Shown piece after piece: positions 9,600 to 18,467 of a stretch of DNA of 38,959 bases (positions are counted from its first letter, which is position 1; every line of letters begins with the position of its first letter). Location of the stretch: the NCBI GenBank assembly GCA_008080595.1, contig VIKI01000009.1, forward strand, positions 1 to 38,959. Reading direction: 5' to 3'. A program made the translations under genes and the position numbers. Below the pieces are notes generated by a model, which searched no databases, was not told the DNA's origin, and saw only the letters and a program-made list of their open reading frames with translations. Source of the stretch: Comamonadaceae bacterium. Lineage in GTDB: Bacteria > Pseudomonadota > Gammaproteobacteria > Burkholderiales > Burkholderiaceae_C.

Positions 9600-10237
9600 C
9601 TCCCATACAGGTCATCTATGCAGATGCGTCCCTGCTGGTTCTGAACAAACCCGCAGGTTTGTTGAGCGTGCCTGGTAAAGGGGCAGACAAACAGGATTGC
9701 CTGAGCCTGCGGGCTCAACAGCTTTACCCGGATGCCTTGGTGGTACACCGGCTCGACATGGCCACCTCTGGATTGCTGGTGATGGCCCGTTCACCCACAG
9801 CGCAGCGTGACCTGAACGATGCCTTTGCGGAACGCCGCATTCACAAACGTTATGAAGCGGTGGTCGATGGTGTTCTTGACGCACCCGATACCGGCTGGCA
9901 ACTCATTGATCTGCCGATTTTTCTGGACTGGGCTCAGCGCCCCAAGCGCATGATTGACACACAGCGCGGAAAACCCAGCTCGACGCGCTGGCGGGTTCTG
10001 TCCATCGACCCAGTGAAAAACACCACGCGCTTGCTGCTGGAACCTGTGACCGGAAGGTCACACCAGTTGCGCGTCCACCTGTGTGCCCTTGGTCACGCCA
10101 TTCTGGGTGACCCGTTGTACGCACCAGCCCACGTGGCCTGCGCTTCTGATCGGTTGTTGCTTCACGCTTGCGAGCTCGAACTGCCCCACCCCAGCCGAGC
10201 AGAGACCTTGCGCTTTGTTTGCCCAACTCCGTTTTGA
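9596..10237 (+). CDS. rluA: Dual-specificity 23S rRNA/tRNA pseudouridine synthase RluA
   Basis: This pseudouridine synthase of the RluA family is about 213 residues from the TTG at 9596, close to the 219 of E. coli RluA. The catalytic motif HRLDMATSGLLVMA contains the active-site Asp. Further RluA-like stretches are LNKPAGLLSVPG, LPIFLDWAQRPKR (compare LPLICDWPNRPKQ in E. coli RluA), PVTGRSHQLRVHLCALGHAILGD and LLLHA. The expected activity is isomerisation of U746 of 23S rRNA and U32 of certain tRNAs. The TTG start overlaps the kinase stop (TTGA), implying coupling. An in-frame TTG at 9557 would add 13 residues and is less likely because the added residues do not look like the family. Confidence 0.87.
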   Translation: MTPIQVIYADASLLVLNKPAGLLSVPGKGADKQDCLSLRAQQLYPDALVVHRLDMATSGLLVMARSPTAQRDLNDAFAERRIHKRYEAVVDGVLDAPDTGWQLIDLPIFLDWAQRPKRMIDTQRGKPSSTRWRVLSIDPVKNTTRLLLEPVTGRSHQLRVHLCALGHAILGDPLYAPAHVACASDRLLLHACELELPHPSRAETLRFVCPTPF

Positions 10238-10276
10238 CTCCCGACATTTGCGCATGGTTTTCAGAACATACAAGTC

Positions 10277-11035
10277 ATGACCCACCTCTACATCCTCACC
10301 GGAGCCTCGCGCGGCATGGGCTTGGCCATGGCCGAGCAATTGATTTCACCCAAGCATCAACTACTTTGCATTTCCCGCCATCCCAATCACGGCTTAGCCG
10401 TACTTGCCAACCAAGGGCAGTGTGTGCTGGAACAGTGGTTACTGGACTTGTCTGATGCCCAAGCGGTGTCGAATCAGCTTACTCTCTGGCTTCAAACGCT
10501 GCCTTTATCAGCGTACCAAAGTGCCACGTTAATCAACAATGCCGGCGTGATTCCGACCATTGCGCCCTTGAGCGCCTCTGCCCCTCAGGAACTGGCACGC
10601 GCCCTGCGGGTAGGCCTGGAAGCGCCGATGCTGCTCACTGCCGCATTTTTAAAGGCCACCTTGTCCCTGAGCATTCCGCGAAAAGTGCTGAATATCTCTT
10701 CAGGCTTGGGTCGCAGACCGATGGCATCCCAAGCCGCTTACTGTGCTGCCAAAGCCGGCCTGGATCACTTCACCCGTTGTCTGGCGCTAGACGAAGCACG
10801 CATCAGCAATGGAGCCAAAGTTTGTGCATTGGCCCCCGGTGTGATTGACACCGACATGCAAACTCAACTGCGCAGCGCCGATCCTGATGTCTTTCCCGAC
10901 CAAAGCGGCTTTGCCCAGTTGAAACAATCCGGCCAACTCAGCTCGGCCCAACAGGCCGCCGAACGTGTTTTAGCCTGGTTACAGCGGCCAGATTTTGGCC
11001 AACAGCCCGTCGCCGATGTACGAGAAATCCATTGA
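10277..11035 (+). CDS. Short-chain dehydrogenase/reductase
   Basis: This 252-residue classical SDR has the NAD(P)-binding motif TGASRGMG at residues 8-15. It also has the NNAG motif (LINNAGV, about 87-91), the catalytic Ser at 141/142 (NISSGLG), and Tyr155 and Lys159 in the YxxxK motif (AAYCAAKAG). After the active site, LAPGVIDTDMQTQLR is typical of the family. The overall pattern is closest to sepiapterin-reductase/benzil-reductase-like SDRs, but the substrate is not determinable. It sits 39 bp after rluA and 77 bp before the thiolase gene, so a metabolic link is not required. Confidence 0.87.
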   Translation: MTHLYILTGASRGMGLAMAEQLISPKHQLLCISRHPNHGLAVLANQGQCVLEQWLLDLSDAQAVSNQLTLWLQTLPLSAYQSATLINNAGVIPTIAPLSASAPQELARALRVGLEAPMLLTAAFLKATLSLSIPRKVLNISSGLGRRPMASQAAYCAAKAGLDHFTRCLALDEARISNGAKVCALAPGVIDTDMQTQLRSADPDVFPDQSGFAQLKQSGQLSSAQQAAERVLAWLQRPDFGQQPVADVREIH

Positions 11036-11112
11036 CTTGGATAGTTCAAACCCTCCCTTGTTTCACGCTAAGATGGTTCCGTAATGATTGATTACCCCCA
11101 AGGAGATTCGAG

Positions 11113-12300
11113 ATGACCCGTGAAGTTGTGATTGTGAGTGGAGCCCGTTCAGCCATCGGCACCTATGGCGGCAGCCTGAAAGACATTGCCCCGACCGAAT
11201 TGGCTGGGCAAATCGTGCGCGAGGTGTTGAGCCGCGCCCAGGTCAAGGGCGACGAAGTCGGCCATGTGGTGTTTGGCCATGTGGTCAACACCGAACCCAA
11301 AGACATGTACCTGTCACGTGTGGCGGCCATCCACGGTGGCTGCGCCGAAGGTGTGCCGGCCTTCAATGTCAACCGCCTGTGTGGTTCCGGCCTGCAAGCC
11401 ATTGTGTCAGCCAGTCAAAGCATTTTGCTGGGTGACTGCGACATTGCCATTGGCGGCGGGGCCGAAGCCATGAGCCGAGCCCCCTACGCCAGCCTGAACA
11501 TGCGCTGGGGAGCCCGCATGGGTGACAGCAAGATGGTTGACATGGTGGTCGGCGCACTGCACGACCCGTTCCACACCATCCACATGGGAGTCACCGCTGA
11601 AAACATTGCCGCCAAGTGGGGCATCAGCCGCGAAGACCAGGATGCATTGGCGGTCGAAAGCCACAACCGGGCCCAACGCGCCATTGAGGCCGGTTACTTC
11701 AAAAGCCAGATCATGCCGGTAACCCTGAAAGGTCGCAAAGGTGATGTGGTGTTTGACACCGATGAACACTACCGCCCCAATTGCAGTCTGGCCGATCTGG
11801 CCAAGCTCAAACCCGCCTTCCTGAAAGAAAACGGCACGGTCACGGCCGGCAATGCCTCCGGCATCAACGATGCGGCAGCCGCAGTGGTGCTGATGGAAGC
11901 TGCCACCGCCCAAGCCCGTGGTTTAAAACCCCTGGCACGTCTGGTGGCCTATGCCCACGCCGGTGTGGATCCCAAATACATGGGCATTGGCCCGGTGCCT
12001 GCAACCCAGCTGGCACTGAAAAAAGCCGGTTTGACGGTCAATGACCTGGACGTGATTGAGGCCAATGAAGCGTTTGCCGCCCAAGCCTGCGCGGTCAGCC
12101 GTGACCTGGGACTGGACCCGGCCAAGGTCAACCCCAATGGCTCGGGTATTTCACTCGGTCACCCGATTGGAGCCACCGGTGCGCTGATCACCGTCAAGGC
12201 CCTGTACGAGCTGGAGCGTATCGGTGGGCGTTATGCACTGGTCACCATGTGTATTGGTGGTGGACAGGGGATAGCGGCGATTTTTGAGCGTACTGCATAA
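11113..12300 (+). CDS. bktB: Beta-ketothiolase / acetyl-CoA acyltransferase (BktB-like)
   Basis: This 395-residue thiolase catalyses condensation of acyl-CoA with acetyl-CoA, or the reverse thiolysis. The catalytic residues are visible: C90 (NRLCGSGLQ), H350 ([10 protein letters not shown]) and C380 (TMCIGGGQG). The sequence closely follows Cupriavidus BktB as I remember it, including the start MTREVV and the regions [17 protein letters not shown] and KPLARLV.Y.HAGVDPK, so broader chain-length use than PhaA is plausible. A strong Shine-Dalgarno AAGGAG lies 8 bp before the ATG. No polyhydroxyalkanoate genes are adjacent, so its pathway (PHA synthesis or fatty-acid/branched-chain degradation) is not fixed by context. 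Confidence 0.9.
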   Translation: MTREVVIVSGARSAIGTYGGSLKDIAPTELAGQIVREVLSRAQVKGDEVGHVVFGHVVNTEPKDMYLSRVAAIHGGCAEGVPAFNVNRLCGSGLQAIVSASQSILLGDCDIAIGGGAEAMSRAPYASLNMRWGARMGDSKMVDMVVGALHDPFHTIHMGVTAENIAAKWGISREDQDALAVESHNRAQRAIEAGYFKSQIMPVTLKGRKGDVVFDTDEHYRPNCSLADLAKLKPAFLKENGTVTAGNASGINDAAAAVVLMEAATAQARGLKPLARLVAYAHAGVDPKYMGIGPVPATQLALKKAGLTVNDLDVIEANEAFAAQACAVSRDLGLDPAKVNPNGSGISLGHPIGATGALITVKALYELERIGGRYALVTMCIGGGQGIAAIFERTA

Positions 12301-12340
12301 GTGACCATCGCAGGACTGTGAAGCAGCTTGGCTACCCACC

Positions 12341-14257
12341 ATGTCACCTACCCGGCACTGGAACCTGGGCACCAAGCTTCTCATGGTGGGCATGCCATTT
12401 TTGCTGTTGGTATTTGTGGCAACTTTTGCCACCCTTTGGGTATCTTGGCAACTCGATGGAGGTGCCGCTGCAGTCAATGAAGCAGGACGCATGCGGATGC
12501 AGTCTTACCGCATGTCGCTCTCTATCGGCACCGGAGAAACGCTTGAGTTACCCAAACAAAAAGCTGAATTTGAACGCAGTCTGGTGACCCTGAAACAAGG
12601 GGATCCAGAACGTCCCCTGTTTGTGCCTTGGGACAACGTCACCATCGAACGATTTGCCGTGGTTGAAGCTGACTGGAGCCGCTACCAAACCCGATGGCTT
12701 GATATCCAGCCCACCGTATTTGGGGAACTCAGGGCCGACACCGTCGCGTTTGCTGCCCACATTGATGCTTTTGTCAATAGCATTGAGGTACACATTGCGC
12801 ATTGGACTGCCCTGCTCCATCTGCTGCAAATGAGTATGCTGGCATCGGTCATCGTGGGTGCTACCGTGTTGCTGTACACCGGCTATTTATTTGTCCTGGA
12901 ACCTGTGAGCCAACTCAAACAAGCCATTGAAAAAATCCAGCTTGGCGAATTTGACGCACGGGTGGCACGCGCCTCCAGTGACGAGTTTGGCACCCTTGCC
13001 GATGGCTTCAACGGCATGGCCGAGCACCTGCAATCCATGTACAAAAACCTGGAAGCCAAAGTAGCCGAAAAAACACTTTTGCTACAAGAAAAGTCCGAAC
13101 GGCTTGAAAGCCTTTACGCCGTCACCAATCTGGTCGCCAAAGCCACATCACTGGATGCTTTGGCACAAGAGTTCACCAAAAACATTGCAAAAATTTCGCA
13201 TGCAGATGGTGTAGCCCTGCGCTGGTCCAATCAAGGCGGCCAACGCCATCTGATGCTGGCGGCCCATGGATTACCTGCCGACATGGTGGATGCTGAGCAA
13301 TGTATTTATTCTGGCGACTGCCACTGCGGATCATCCGTGGAGGGGTATACATTAAACGTGATCCCGATTCATGATTTGAACCCAACCCGATTACCACACT
13401 GCGCACGAGCCGGGTTTGAAACTGTGGTCACCATTCAGGTACGGCTGCACGAACTAGTGATGGGAGAGGTAGACCTATTTTATCACGCCCGCATCATCCT
13501 GAGCACTTCCGAGCGCTCGTTACTTGAGGCCTTGAGCAGTCACTTGGCCAGTGGCATGGAAAACCTGCGTCTGAACTCACTTGAAAAAGAAGCCGCCGTG
13601 TCACAGGAACGCCACCTTTTGGCGCGAGAACTCCATGACTCGATTGCACAGTCCCTGGCGTTTTTGAAAATACAAGTGCAATTGATGCGTGATGCCATCA
13701 AAAACAACCATGCGTCGGATGTTTCCAACATCCTTGAGGAAATTGATGCCGGTGTACGAGAGAGCTACGGCGATGTGCGTGAATTACTCCTGCATTTCAG
13801 AACACGCACCAATACCGAAGACATTGAACCCGCATTGGCCACCACCTTACAAAAATTTGAACACCAAAGCGGCATCAAGACCACTTTGTCCATTCAGGGA
13901 CAAGGCTTGCCGCTGGCACCCGATGTGCAAATCCAGGTGCTCCACATCCTTCAGGAAGCACTGTCCAATGTCCGAAAACACGCCCGGGCTTCACAGGCCT
14001 GGCTGGACGTTCAACAACAACCGACTTGGCGATTTGAGGTGCGCGACGACGGAATTGGTTTTACCCCGGATGCAGATCAACATGATGAAACCCATGTGGG
14101 GATACGTATCATGAACGAACGCGCTCAGCGCATTGATGCCCATATTCAGGTGATTTCAACACCCTTATGCGGCAGCTCTGTGATACTTACCCTTTCACCG
14201 CAATCACACCCCAGCACCAGCAATCCCACTCGGATCGATAACACCCGAAACACATGA
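12341..14257 (+). CDS. narX: Nitrate/nitrite sensor histidine kinase NarX
   Basis: This 638-residue membrane sensor kinase has transmembrane segments at about 13-35 and 163-185. Directly after the first is a P-box (residues about 44-59, NEAGRMRMQSYRM), the nitrate-binding signature of NarX/NarQ. A HAMP domain (about 186-238) is followed by a GAF-like central module with the cysteine cluster C321, C327, C329 and C354 typical of NarX. The HPK7 dimerisation domain carries H432 (ARELHDSIAQ), followed by an ATPase domain (EALSNVRKHA, RDDGIGF). There is no receiver. The stop overlaps the narL start by 4 bp (ATGA). It should phosphorylate NarL when nitrate is present. Only a weak ribosome site precedes the ATG. 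Confidence 0.94.
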   Translation: MSPTRHWNLGTKLLMVGMPFLLLVFVATFATLWVSWQLDGGAAAVNEAGRMRMQSYRMSLSIGTGETLELPKQKAEFERSLVTLKQGDPERPLFVPWDNVTIERFAVVEADWSRYQTRWLDIQPTVFGELRADTVAFAAHIDAFVNSIEVHIAHWTALLHLLQMSMLASVIVGATVLLYTGYLFVLEPVSQLKQAIEKIQLGEFDARVARASSDEFGTLADGFNGMAEHLQSMYKNLEAKVAEKTLLLQEKSERLESLYAVTNLVAKATSLDALAQEFTKNIAKISHADGVALRWSNQGGQRHLMLAAHGLPADMVDAEQCIYSGDCHCGSSVEGYTLNVIPIHDLNPTRLPHCARAGFETVVTIQVRLHELVMGEVDLFYHARIILSTSERSLLEALSSHLASGMENLRLNSLEKEAAVSQERHLLARELHDSIAQSLAFLKIQVQLMRDAIKNNHASDVSNILEEIDAGVRESYGDVRELLLHFRTRTNTEDIEPALATTLQKFEHQSGIKTTLSIQGQGLPLAPDVQIQVLHILQEALSNVRKHARASQAWLDVQQQPTWRFEVRDDGIGFTPDADQHDETHVGIRIMNERAQRIDAHIQVISTPLCGSSVILTLSPQSHPSTSNPTRIDNTRNT

Positions 14258-14967
14258 CCTCTTTCGATAACAGCCCGATCCGTATTCTGGTGGTTGACGA
14301 CCACACCTTATTTCGTCGCGGTCTGATTGCACTGTTGGCGCGTGATGCAAGCTTACTGGTTGTTGGTGATGCCGCCGATGCCGGACAAGCCCAACGCAAA
14401 GCACAAGAACTGCAACCCCATGTCATCCTGCTGGACAATCATTTGCCGGGAGTGAATGGTGTTGATGCCCTGCCCTCACTGAGGGAAGCAGCACCCCATG
14501 CCTGCATTTTGATGCTGACCGTCAGCGAAGACGAAAACGATCTTGCCGCCGCACTGCATGCTGGTGCCTGTGCTTACCTACTCAAAACCATGGAAGGTGA
14601 CGATCTGACCGCAGCCATCCACCGAGCGGTTCAAGGTGACAGCATCATTGCACCAGAGATGATGGGCAAACTGATTTCCGCCTATAAGAAAATGGCTTTG
14701 ACATCAGGCACAGGTAAAGACACTGCCCAGCCTGCTTGCATCATCAAAGCGTCCACCCCCACCGAGCAAGCCGTGGCCAGCCTGTCGCCAAGAGAACTTG
14801 ATATTTTGCGCGGCATTGCCCGTGGCGACAGCAACAAAGAAATTGCACGTGAACACGGTATTGTGGAAACCACCGTCAAGATTCATGTGCAACACGTGTT
14901 GCGCAAATTGGGTGTCAGTTCCCGCGTGCATGCCGCTGTCATGGCCACTGAACACGGTTTACTTTAA
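14254..14967 (+). CDS. narL: Nitrate/nitrite response regulator NarL
   Basis: This 237-residue response regulator has the receiver acidic pair D15/D16, phospho-acceptor D61 (LLDNHLPG) and the conserved K (LLKTMEGDD). A linker is followed by a LuxR/GerE helix-turn-helix at about 176-230 (LSPRELDILRGIARG, ETTVKIHVQHVLRKLGV), very similar to E. coli NarL. It is translationally coupled to narX. Likely targets in this window are the narK1 and narG promoters, both preceded by 7-2-7 inverted heptamers that resemble NarL boxes apart from one position. It is slightly longer than E. coli NarL (216 aa) because of the inter-domain linker. Confidence 0.93.
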   Translation: MTSFDNSPIRILVVDDHTLFRRGLIALLARDASLLVVGDAADAGQAQRKAQELQPHVILLDNHLPGVNGVDALPSLREAAPHACILMLTVSEDENDLAAALHAGACAYLLKTMEGDDLTAAIHRAVQGDSIIAPEMMGKLISAYKKMALTSGTGKDTAQPACIIKASTPTEQAVASLSPRELDILRGIARGDSNKEIAREHGIVETTVKIHVQHVLRKLGVSSRVHAAVMATEHGLL

Positions 14968-14992
14968 ACCGCACCCTCTCAGTAAAACCACT

Positions 14993-15463
14993 TTATCCCT
15001 TTGCAGACAGTGACGGTAAACCGGGTATCCACGTCAAAGGCTGGGCCTTCACAGACACTGGCGACACCAAATCAGCCAAGGTAACTTGATCAAGTGTGGT
15101 CAGAAAACTTTGTGTCGCCTGGTCCAATACCCACTGGAGTTGGCAATGCTGGCTCAAGCGGCACTGGTTTGAACTGGTTTCAAAACACTCCACCATGGCA
15201 AAGTCAGTTTCAGTAGCCCGCACCACATCACCCAATCGCAGTTCATGGGCAGACACCAACAAGCGCATACCACCACCACGACCCCGCGTGGTTTCCAGCC
15301 ATCCACGAGCGGCCAACTCTTGCACAATTTTAGTCAGGTGACTGCGTGAGATGCCATGACTCTCGGCAATTTCTGTGATGGTCACAGGCTGTGTGCGCAA
15401 TTGGCTGGCTGCACAGTACATCAAGACGCGCAGGGTGTAGTCGGTCCACTGAGTGAGGCGCAT
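14993..15463 (-). CDS. nsrR: NO-sensing Rrf2-family repressor NsrR
   Basis: This Rrf2-type winged-helix regulator has 156 residues from the ATG at 15463, where the protein starts MRLTQWTDYTLRVLMY as NsrR proteins do. An upstream in-frame ATG at 15526 would add 21 residues that do not fit the family. The HTH is at about 28-50 (ITEIAESHGISRSHLTKIVQ), followed by the wing GRGGGM. The three cluster cysteines C93, C101 and C107 have the C-x7-C-x5-C spacing seen in NsrR, which carries an NO-sensitive Fe-S cluster. It is divergent from ccoG-DUF3079-nnrS and convergent with narL. NsrR-like sites lie in the divergent gap and ahead of the nor operon, so it probably represses NO-detoxification genes. 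Confidence 0.9.
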   Translation of the reverse strand: MRLTQWTDYTLRVLMYCAASQLRTQPVTITEIAESHGISRSHLTKIVQELAARGWLETTRGRGGGMRLLVSAHELRLGDVVRATETDFAMVECFETSSNQCRLSQHCQLQWVLDQATQSFLTTLDQVTLADLVSPVSVKAQPLTWIPGLPSLSAKG

Positions 15464-15485
15464 AGGTCGATCAACGGTTAAAACA

Positions 15486-15496
15486 AAGATGCATTC
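15486..15496 (+). promoter_or_regulatory. NsrR half-site upstream of nsrR
   Basis: AAGATGCATTC matches the NsrR half-site AAGATGCATTT at 10 of 11 positions and lies 23 bp upstream of the nsrR ATG. The other half of the palindrome is not recognisable. This may allow autoregulation, either as a single half-site or together with the full site 26 bp further upstream. Confidence 0.45.
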
Positions 15497-15521
15497 AAGG
15501 TGATCATTATCCGAATAAAAT

Positions 15522-15544
15522 AACATTCATATTAAATTCATCTT
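15522..15544. promoter_or_regulatory. Candidate NsrR operator in the nsrR/ccoG gap
   Basis: This 23-bp imperfect palindrome has left half AACATTCATAT (8/11 to AAGATGCATTT) and right half AAATTCATCTT (10/11 to AAATGCATCTT), with one base between them, the 11-1-11 layout known for NsrR. It lies 19 bp before the ccoG ATG and 58 bp before the nsrR ATG, where a bound repressor could block both promoters. The match was made by eye to the remembered consensus. Confidence 0.6.
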
Positions 15545-15563
15545 TAAGTGCTGTACGCCATTT

Positions 15564-17018
15564 ATGCATAAGCCAGTTCACTCAAAAATCATTCCGATTC
15601 AGCCAGCCCCTGAGGCTACGGACATAGATGAAGTCTTTTTAGTCAACAACGATCAAGCCAAAATTTACCCGCGTTCGGTTCTTGGCCGGTTTACCCGCTT
15701 GCGTTGGATCATGGTGTGGGTCACACAACTGGTGTTTTATGGACTGCCATGGTTGCAATGGAATCAACGGCAAGCCGTGCTGTTTGACCTGACCGAAAAC
15801 CGTTTTCTGATTTTTGGCCTGGTGCTGCATCCACAAGACTTGATTTACCTGGCTGTCTTGATGGTATTGGCCGCCTTGGCGCTGTTTTTCTTCACGGCAG
15901 TAGCGGGACGCCTCTGGTGCGGCTATGCCTGCCCACAAACCGTTTACACCGAAATTTTCATGTGGCTAGAACGCATTGCCGAAGGCGACCGACTGGCCCG
16001 CATGCGTCTGGATGCATCACGTTGGAACACTGAGAAAATCGCCCGAAAAAGTGCCAAACAAGTTTTGTGGATGGGCGTGAGCCTGTTTACAGGTTTTACT
16101 TTTGTTGGCTATTTCACACCCATTCAGACATTGGTCGGCGAACTCCTGGCCCTATCGTTTTCGCCCTGGGAATGGTTCTGGGTATTGTTTTACGGCCTTG
16201 CCACCTATGGCAATGCTGGTTATTTGCGCGAGCAAATCTGCAAGCAAATGTGCCCCTATGCCCGCATTCAAAGTGCACTGACCGACATGGACTCCATGGT
16301 CATTGCCTATGACTCACAACGCGGCGAATCCAGAGGTGCCAGATCACGCAAATCCGACCCCAAAACACTCGGCTTGGGCGACTGTATTGACTGCACCCTG
16401 TGTGTACAAGTCTGCCCAACGGGTATAGACATCCGCAATGGCTTGCAAAACGAATGTATTGCCTGTGCTGCCTGCATTGATGCCTGTGATGAAGTGATGC
16501 TCAAAATGAACTATCCCAAGGGACTGATCCGCTATTCATCGGGTGCAGGGATCGCAGAGCAGCTGACTGCCAAACAAATGATCAGACGTGTCTGGCGTCC
16601 TCGGGTAGGGTTTTACAGCGTGTTGCTGCTTGTTGCGGTGTCCGTCTTTGTTGGCGGGTTGTCCACTCGCAAGGGCTTTGCCGCTGATGTCATCAAGGAT
16701 CGGGGCACGATGGCACGTGAACTTGGCAACGGCGACATTGAGAACATTTACCGGCTCAACATCATGAACGCCACCGAACACACCCAGACCTACACCGTGA
16801 GTGTGGAAGGCATACCTAGCTTGATGCTGGTCACCAACCCGGTTTTGGATGTCCCCGCAACAGGCATTGGCTCACTCACGATTCGTCTGAACTTGGCGGC
16901 TGAAGTTGCTGAAAAATATCGCGGAAAAGCCAGCAAAATCGAGTTCAAGATACACACCACCCGGCATGGCAAAGTAGAAGAAATTGAAGAAAAATCCACC
17001 TTTGTGATTCCCAGCTAA
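15564..17018 (+). CDS. ccoG: CcoG/RdxA/FixG-type polyferredoxin accessory protein
   Basis: This 484-residue membrane iron-sulfur protein of the CcoG (FixG/RdxA) family is linked to copper handling and cbb3 oxidase assembly. The N-terminal half has several membrane segments (about 37-55, 80-105, 160-185, 195-215) and the WCGYACPQTVYTE motif. The centre has two 4Fe-4S ferredoxin motifs (CIDCTLCVQVCP and CIACAACIDAC). A further membrane segment near 350 leads to a C-terminal Ig-like domain (about 380-484). No ccoNOQP genes are adjacent. It is divergent from nsrR and heads an operon with DUF3079 and nnrS. A role in NO or anaerobic respiration metal-centre maintenance is therefore possible, but this is inferred from neighbours. 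Confidence 0.88.
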   Translation: MHKPVHSKIIPIQPAPEATDIDEVFLVNNDQAKIYPRSVLGRFTRLRWIMVWVTQLVFYGLPWLQWNQRQAVLFDLTENRFLIFGLVLHPQDLIYLAVLMVLAALALFFFTAVAGRLWCGYACPQTVYTEIFMWLERIAEGDRLARMRLDASRWNTEKIARKSAKQVLWMGVSLFTGFTFVGYFTPIQTLVGELLALSFSPWEWFWVLFYGLATYGNAGYLREQICKQMCPYARIQSALTDMDSMVIAYDSQRGESRGARSRKSDPKTLGLGDCIDCTLCVQVCPTGIDIRNGLQNECIACAACIDACDEVMLKMNYPKGLIRYSSGAGIAEQLTAKQMIRRVWRPRVGFYSVLLLVAVSVFVGGLSTRKGFAADVIKDRGTMARELGNGDIENIYRLNIMNATEHTQTYTVSVEGIPSLMLVTNPVLDVPATGIGSLTIRLNLAAEVAEKYRGKASKIEFKIHTTRHGKVEEIEEKSTFVIPS

Positions 17019-17039
17019 GCCATTCAGCACGTACCCGAA

Positions 17040-17261
17040 ATGGCCAAGAAATTCCCTCTCCATCCCGCCAACCCCGAACGCATTTGCTGGGGATGTGAGC
17101 AATTTTGCGCCGCCAACGCCATGGCCTGCGCCAACGAGCGATCACCCCATCCCGCTGAGCTTTTTGGCGAAAACTGGCTGGCCTGGGGAAACCAGCAACT
17201 GGCATCAATCGACACCCCCCAAACCCCTGCCGTTCCCTCAGAAACCAACCCAGGAAAGTAA
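17040..17261 (+). CDS. DUF3079 family small cysteine-containing protein
   Basis: This 73-residue protein starts MAKKFPLHPANPERICWGCEQFC and continues with MACANER and HPAELFGENW, the pattern of the DUF3079 family (recognised from memory). Four cysteines (C19, C22, C26, C34 by my count) could bind a metal ion. It lies 21 bp after ccoG and 2 bp before nnrS, so it is probably co-transcribed with both. Its function is unknown. The position between an Fe-S accessory protein and NnrS suggests a link to the NO response. Confidence 0.82.
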   Translation: MAKKFPLHPANPERICWGCEQFCAANAMACANERSPHPAELFGENWLAWGNQQLASIDTPQTPAVPSETNPGK

Positions 17262-17263
17262 GT

Positions 17264-18454
17264 ATGTCATTACCCATCTTCGGCCAATCGCTGACCACTC
17301 CAGCGCCCTACGGCTTACCTTGCTTGCGCCTGGCCTTTCGCCCGTTTTATCTCGGAGCCGCCCTGCTGGCTGCGCTGATCGTGCCGCTTTGGGTGGCCGT
17401 TTTTATCGGAGCCATCAGTTGGACACCTACATCGTCGCCGCTGCTGTGGCATGCACATGAAATGCTGTTTGGCTTTGCCACTGCGGTCATCGTGGGCTTT
17501 TTGATGACCGCCGGCAAAACCTGGACGGGACTGGCAACGCCGCGAGGCCCGGCTTTGGGATTCTTGATCTTGCTCTGGCTCAGTGCCCGTTTGGCCTCGC
17601 TGGTAGCACCCTATGCGGTTTTTGCGGTGCTGGATCTTGCATTGTTGCCCATTGTGGGGCTCATTTTTTTGCGCCTACTGATTCGTTCCCGCAATTGGCG
17701 CAACGTGCCGCTGGCCCTCATATTGTTGTTGCTTTCCTTGGTCAATCTGACTTTCCATTTGTCTGCGACCAGCATCATCGACCTCGCTCCGATGAACAGT
17801 TTGTACGCAGGGCTGGGGTTCATCGTGATGATTGAATGTGTGATGGCTGGTCGTGTGGTGCCCTTTTTCACCGCCACCGCACTGGGCCTCAAGATTGAAC
17901 CTGTGGTCTGGTTGGAACGCAGTACATTGGCCGCTACCGCCCTTGGTTTGGCGTTATGGGTGACTGGCTGGCACAGTGGCCTGGCAGCAGCGGCATTGAC
18001 CCTGGCCAGCGCACTTAACTTCAGCCGCCAGCTACGCTGGCATCCCCTGGCCACGCTCGGCCGCCCCATCGTCTGGATTCTGCATATTTCATATGCGTGG
18101 CTGTCAGTCGGGCTGGCTTTGCTGGCCATGGCACAACTCGGGTGGATCACCACCTCGCTCGGTGTGCACGCACTGGCGGTGGGAGCCACCGGCGGGTTGA
18201 TCATTGGCATGATGACACGCACGTCCCGCGGCCACACCGGGCGCGCCTTGCAAGTTGACACACTAGAGACAGCCGCTTACCTGTTGATCATGCTGGCCGC
18301 CGTGCTGCGGGTGCTTCTGCCTATGCTGTTACCAGCGTGGTACACCTATGCCTTGATGACTTCAGCGACAGCCTGGAGTGCAGCATTTCTGATTTTCATG
18401 TGGCGCTACTCCCCTTGGTTGGTCACGGCACGCCAGGATGGCAAAGACGGGTAG
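17264..18454 (+). CDS. nnrS: NnrS family haem/copper membrane protein
   Basis: This 396-residue integral membrane protein has about 12 hydrophobic segments and the NnrS hallmarks WHAHEMLFGFATAVIVGFLMTA (about residues 62-83), LTFHLSAT, AGRVVPFFTATAL and MMTRTSRGHTGR. NnrS is known as a haem- and copper-containing protein that lessens NO stress, and it is found in denitrifiers under NO-responsive control. It is the third gene of the ccoG operon and ends 13 bp from the convergent norD. Repression by NsrR through the site at 15522-15544 is likely but inferred. Confidence 0.92.
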   Translation: MSLPIFGQSLTTPAPYGLPCLRLAFRPFYLGAALLAALIVPLWVAVFIGAISWTPTSSPLLWHAHEMLFGFATAVIVGFLMTAGKTWTGLATPRGPALGFLILLWLSARLASLVAPYAVFAVLDLALLPIVGLIFLRLLIRSRNWRNVPLALILLLLSLVNLTFHLSATSIIDLAPMNSLYAGLGFIVMIECVMAGRVVPFFTATALGLKIEPVVWLERSTLAATALGLALWVTGWHSGLAAAALTLASALNFSRQLRWHPLATLGRPIVWILHISYAWLSVGLALLAMAQLGWITTSLGVHALAVGATGGLIIGMMTRTSRGHTGRALQVDTLETAAYLLIMLAAVLRVLLPMLLPAWYTYALMTSATAWSAAFLIFMWRYSPWLVTARQDGKDG

Positions 18455-18467
18455 GCATCACCCGTGC

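Noticed and set aside
15080-15095. Palindrome ACTTGATCAAGT resembling an FNR half-site pair
   Set aside because: It is inside the nsrR coding sequence and lacks the 4-bp spacer of TTGAT-N4-ATCAA.
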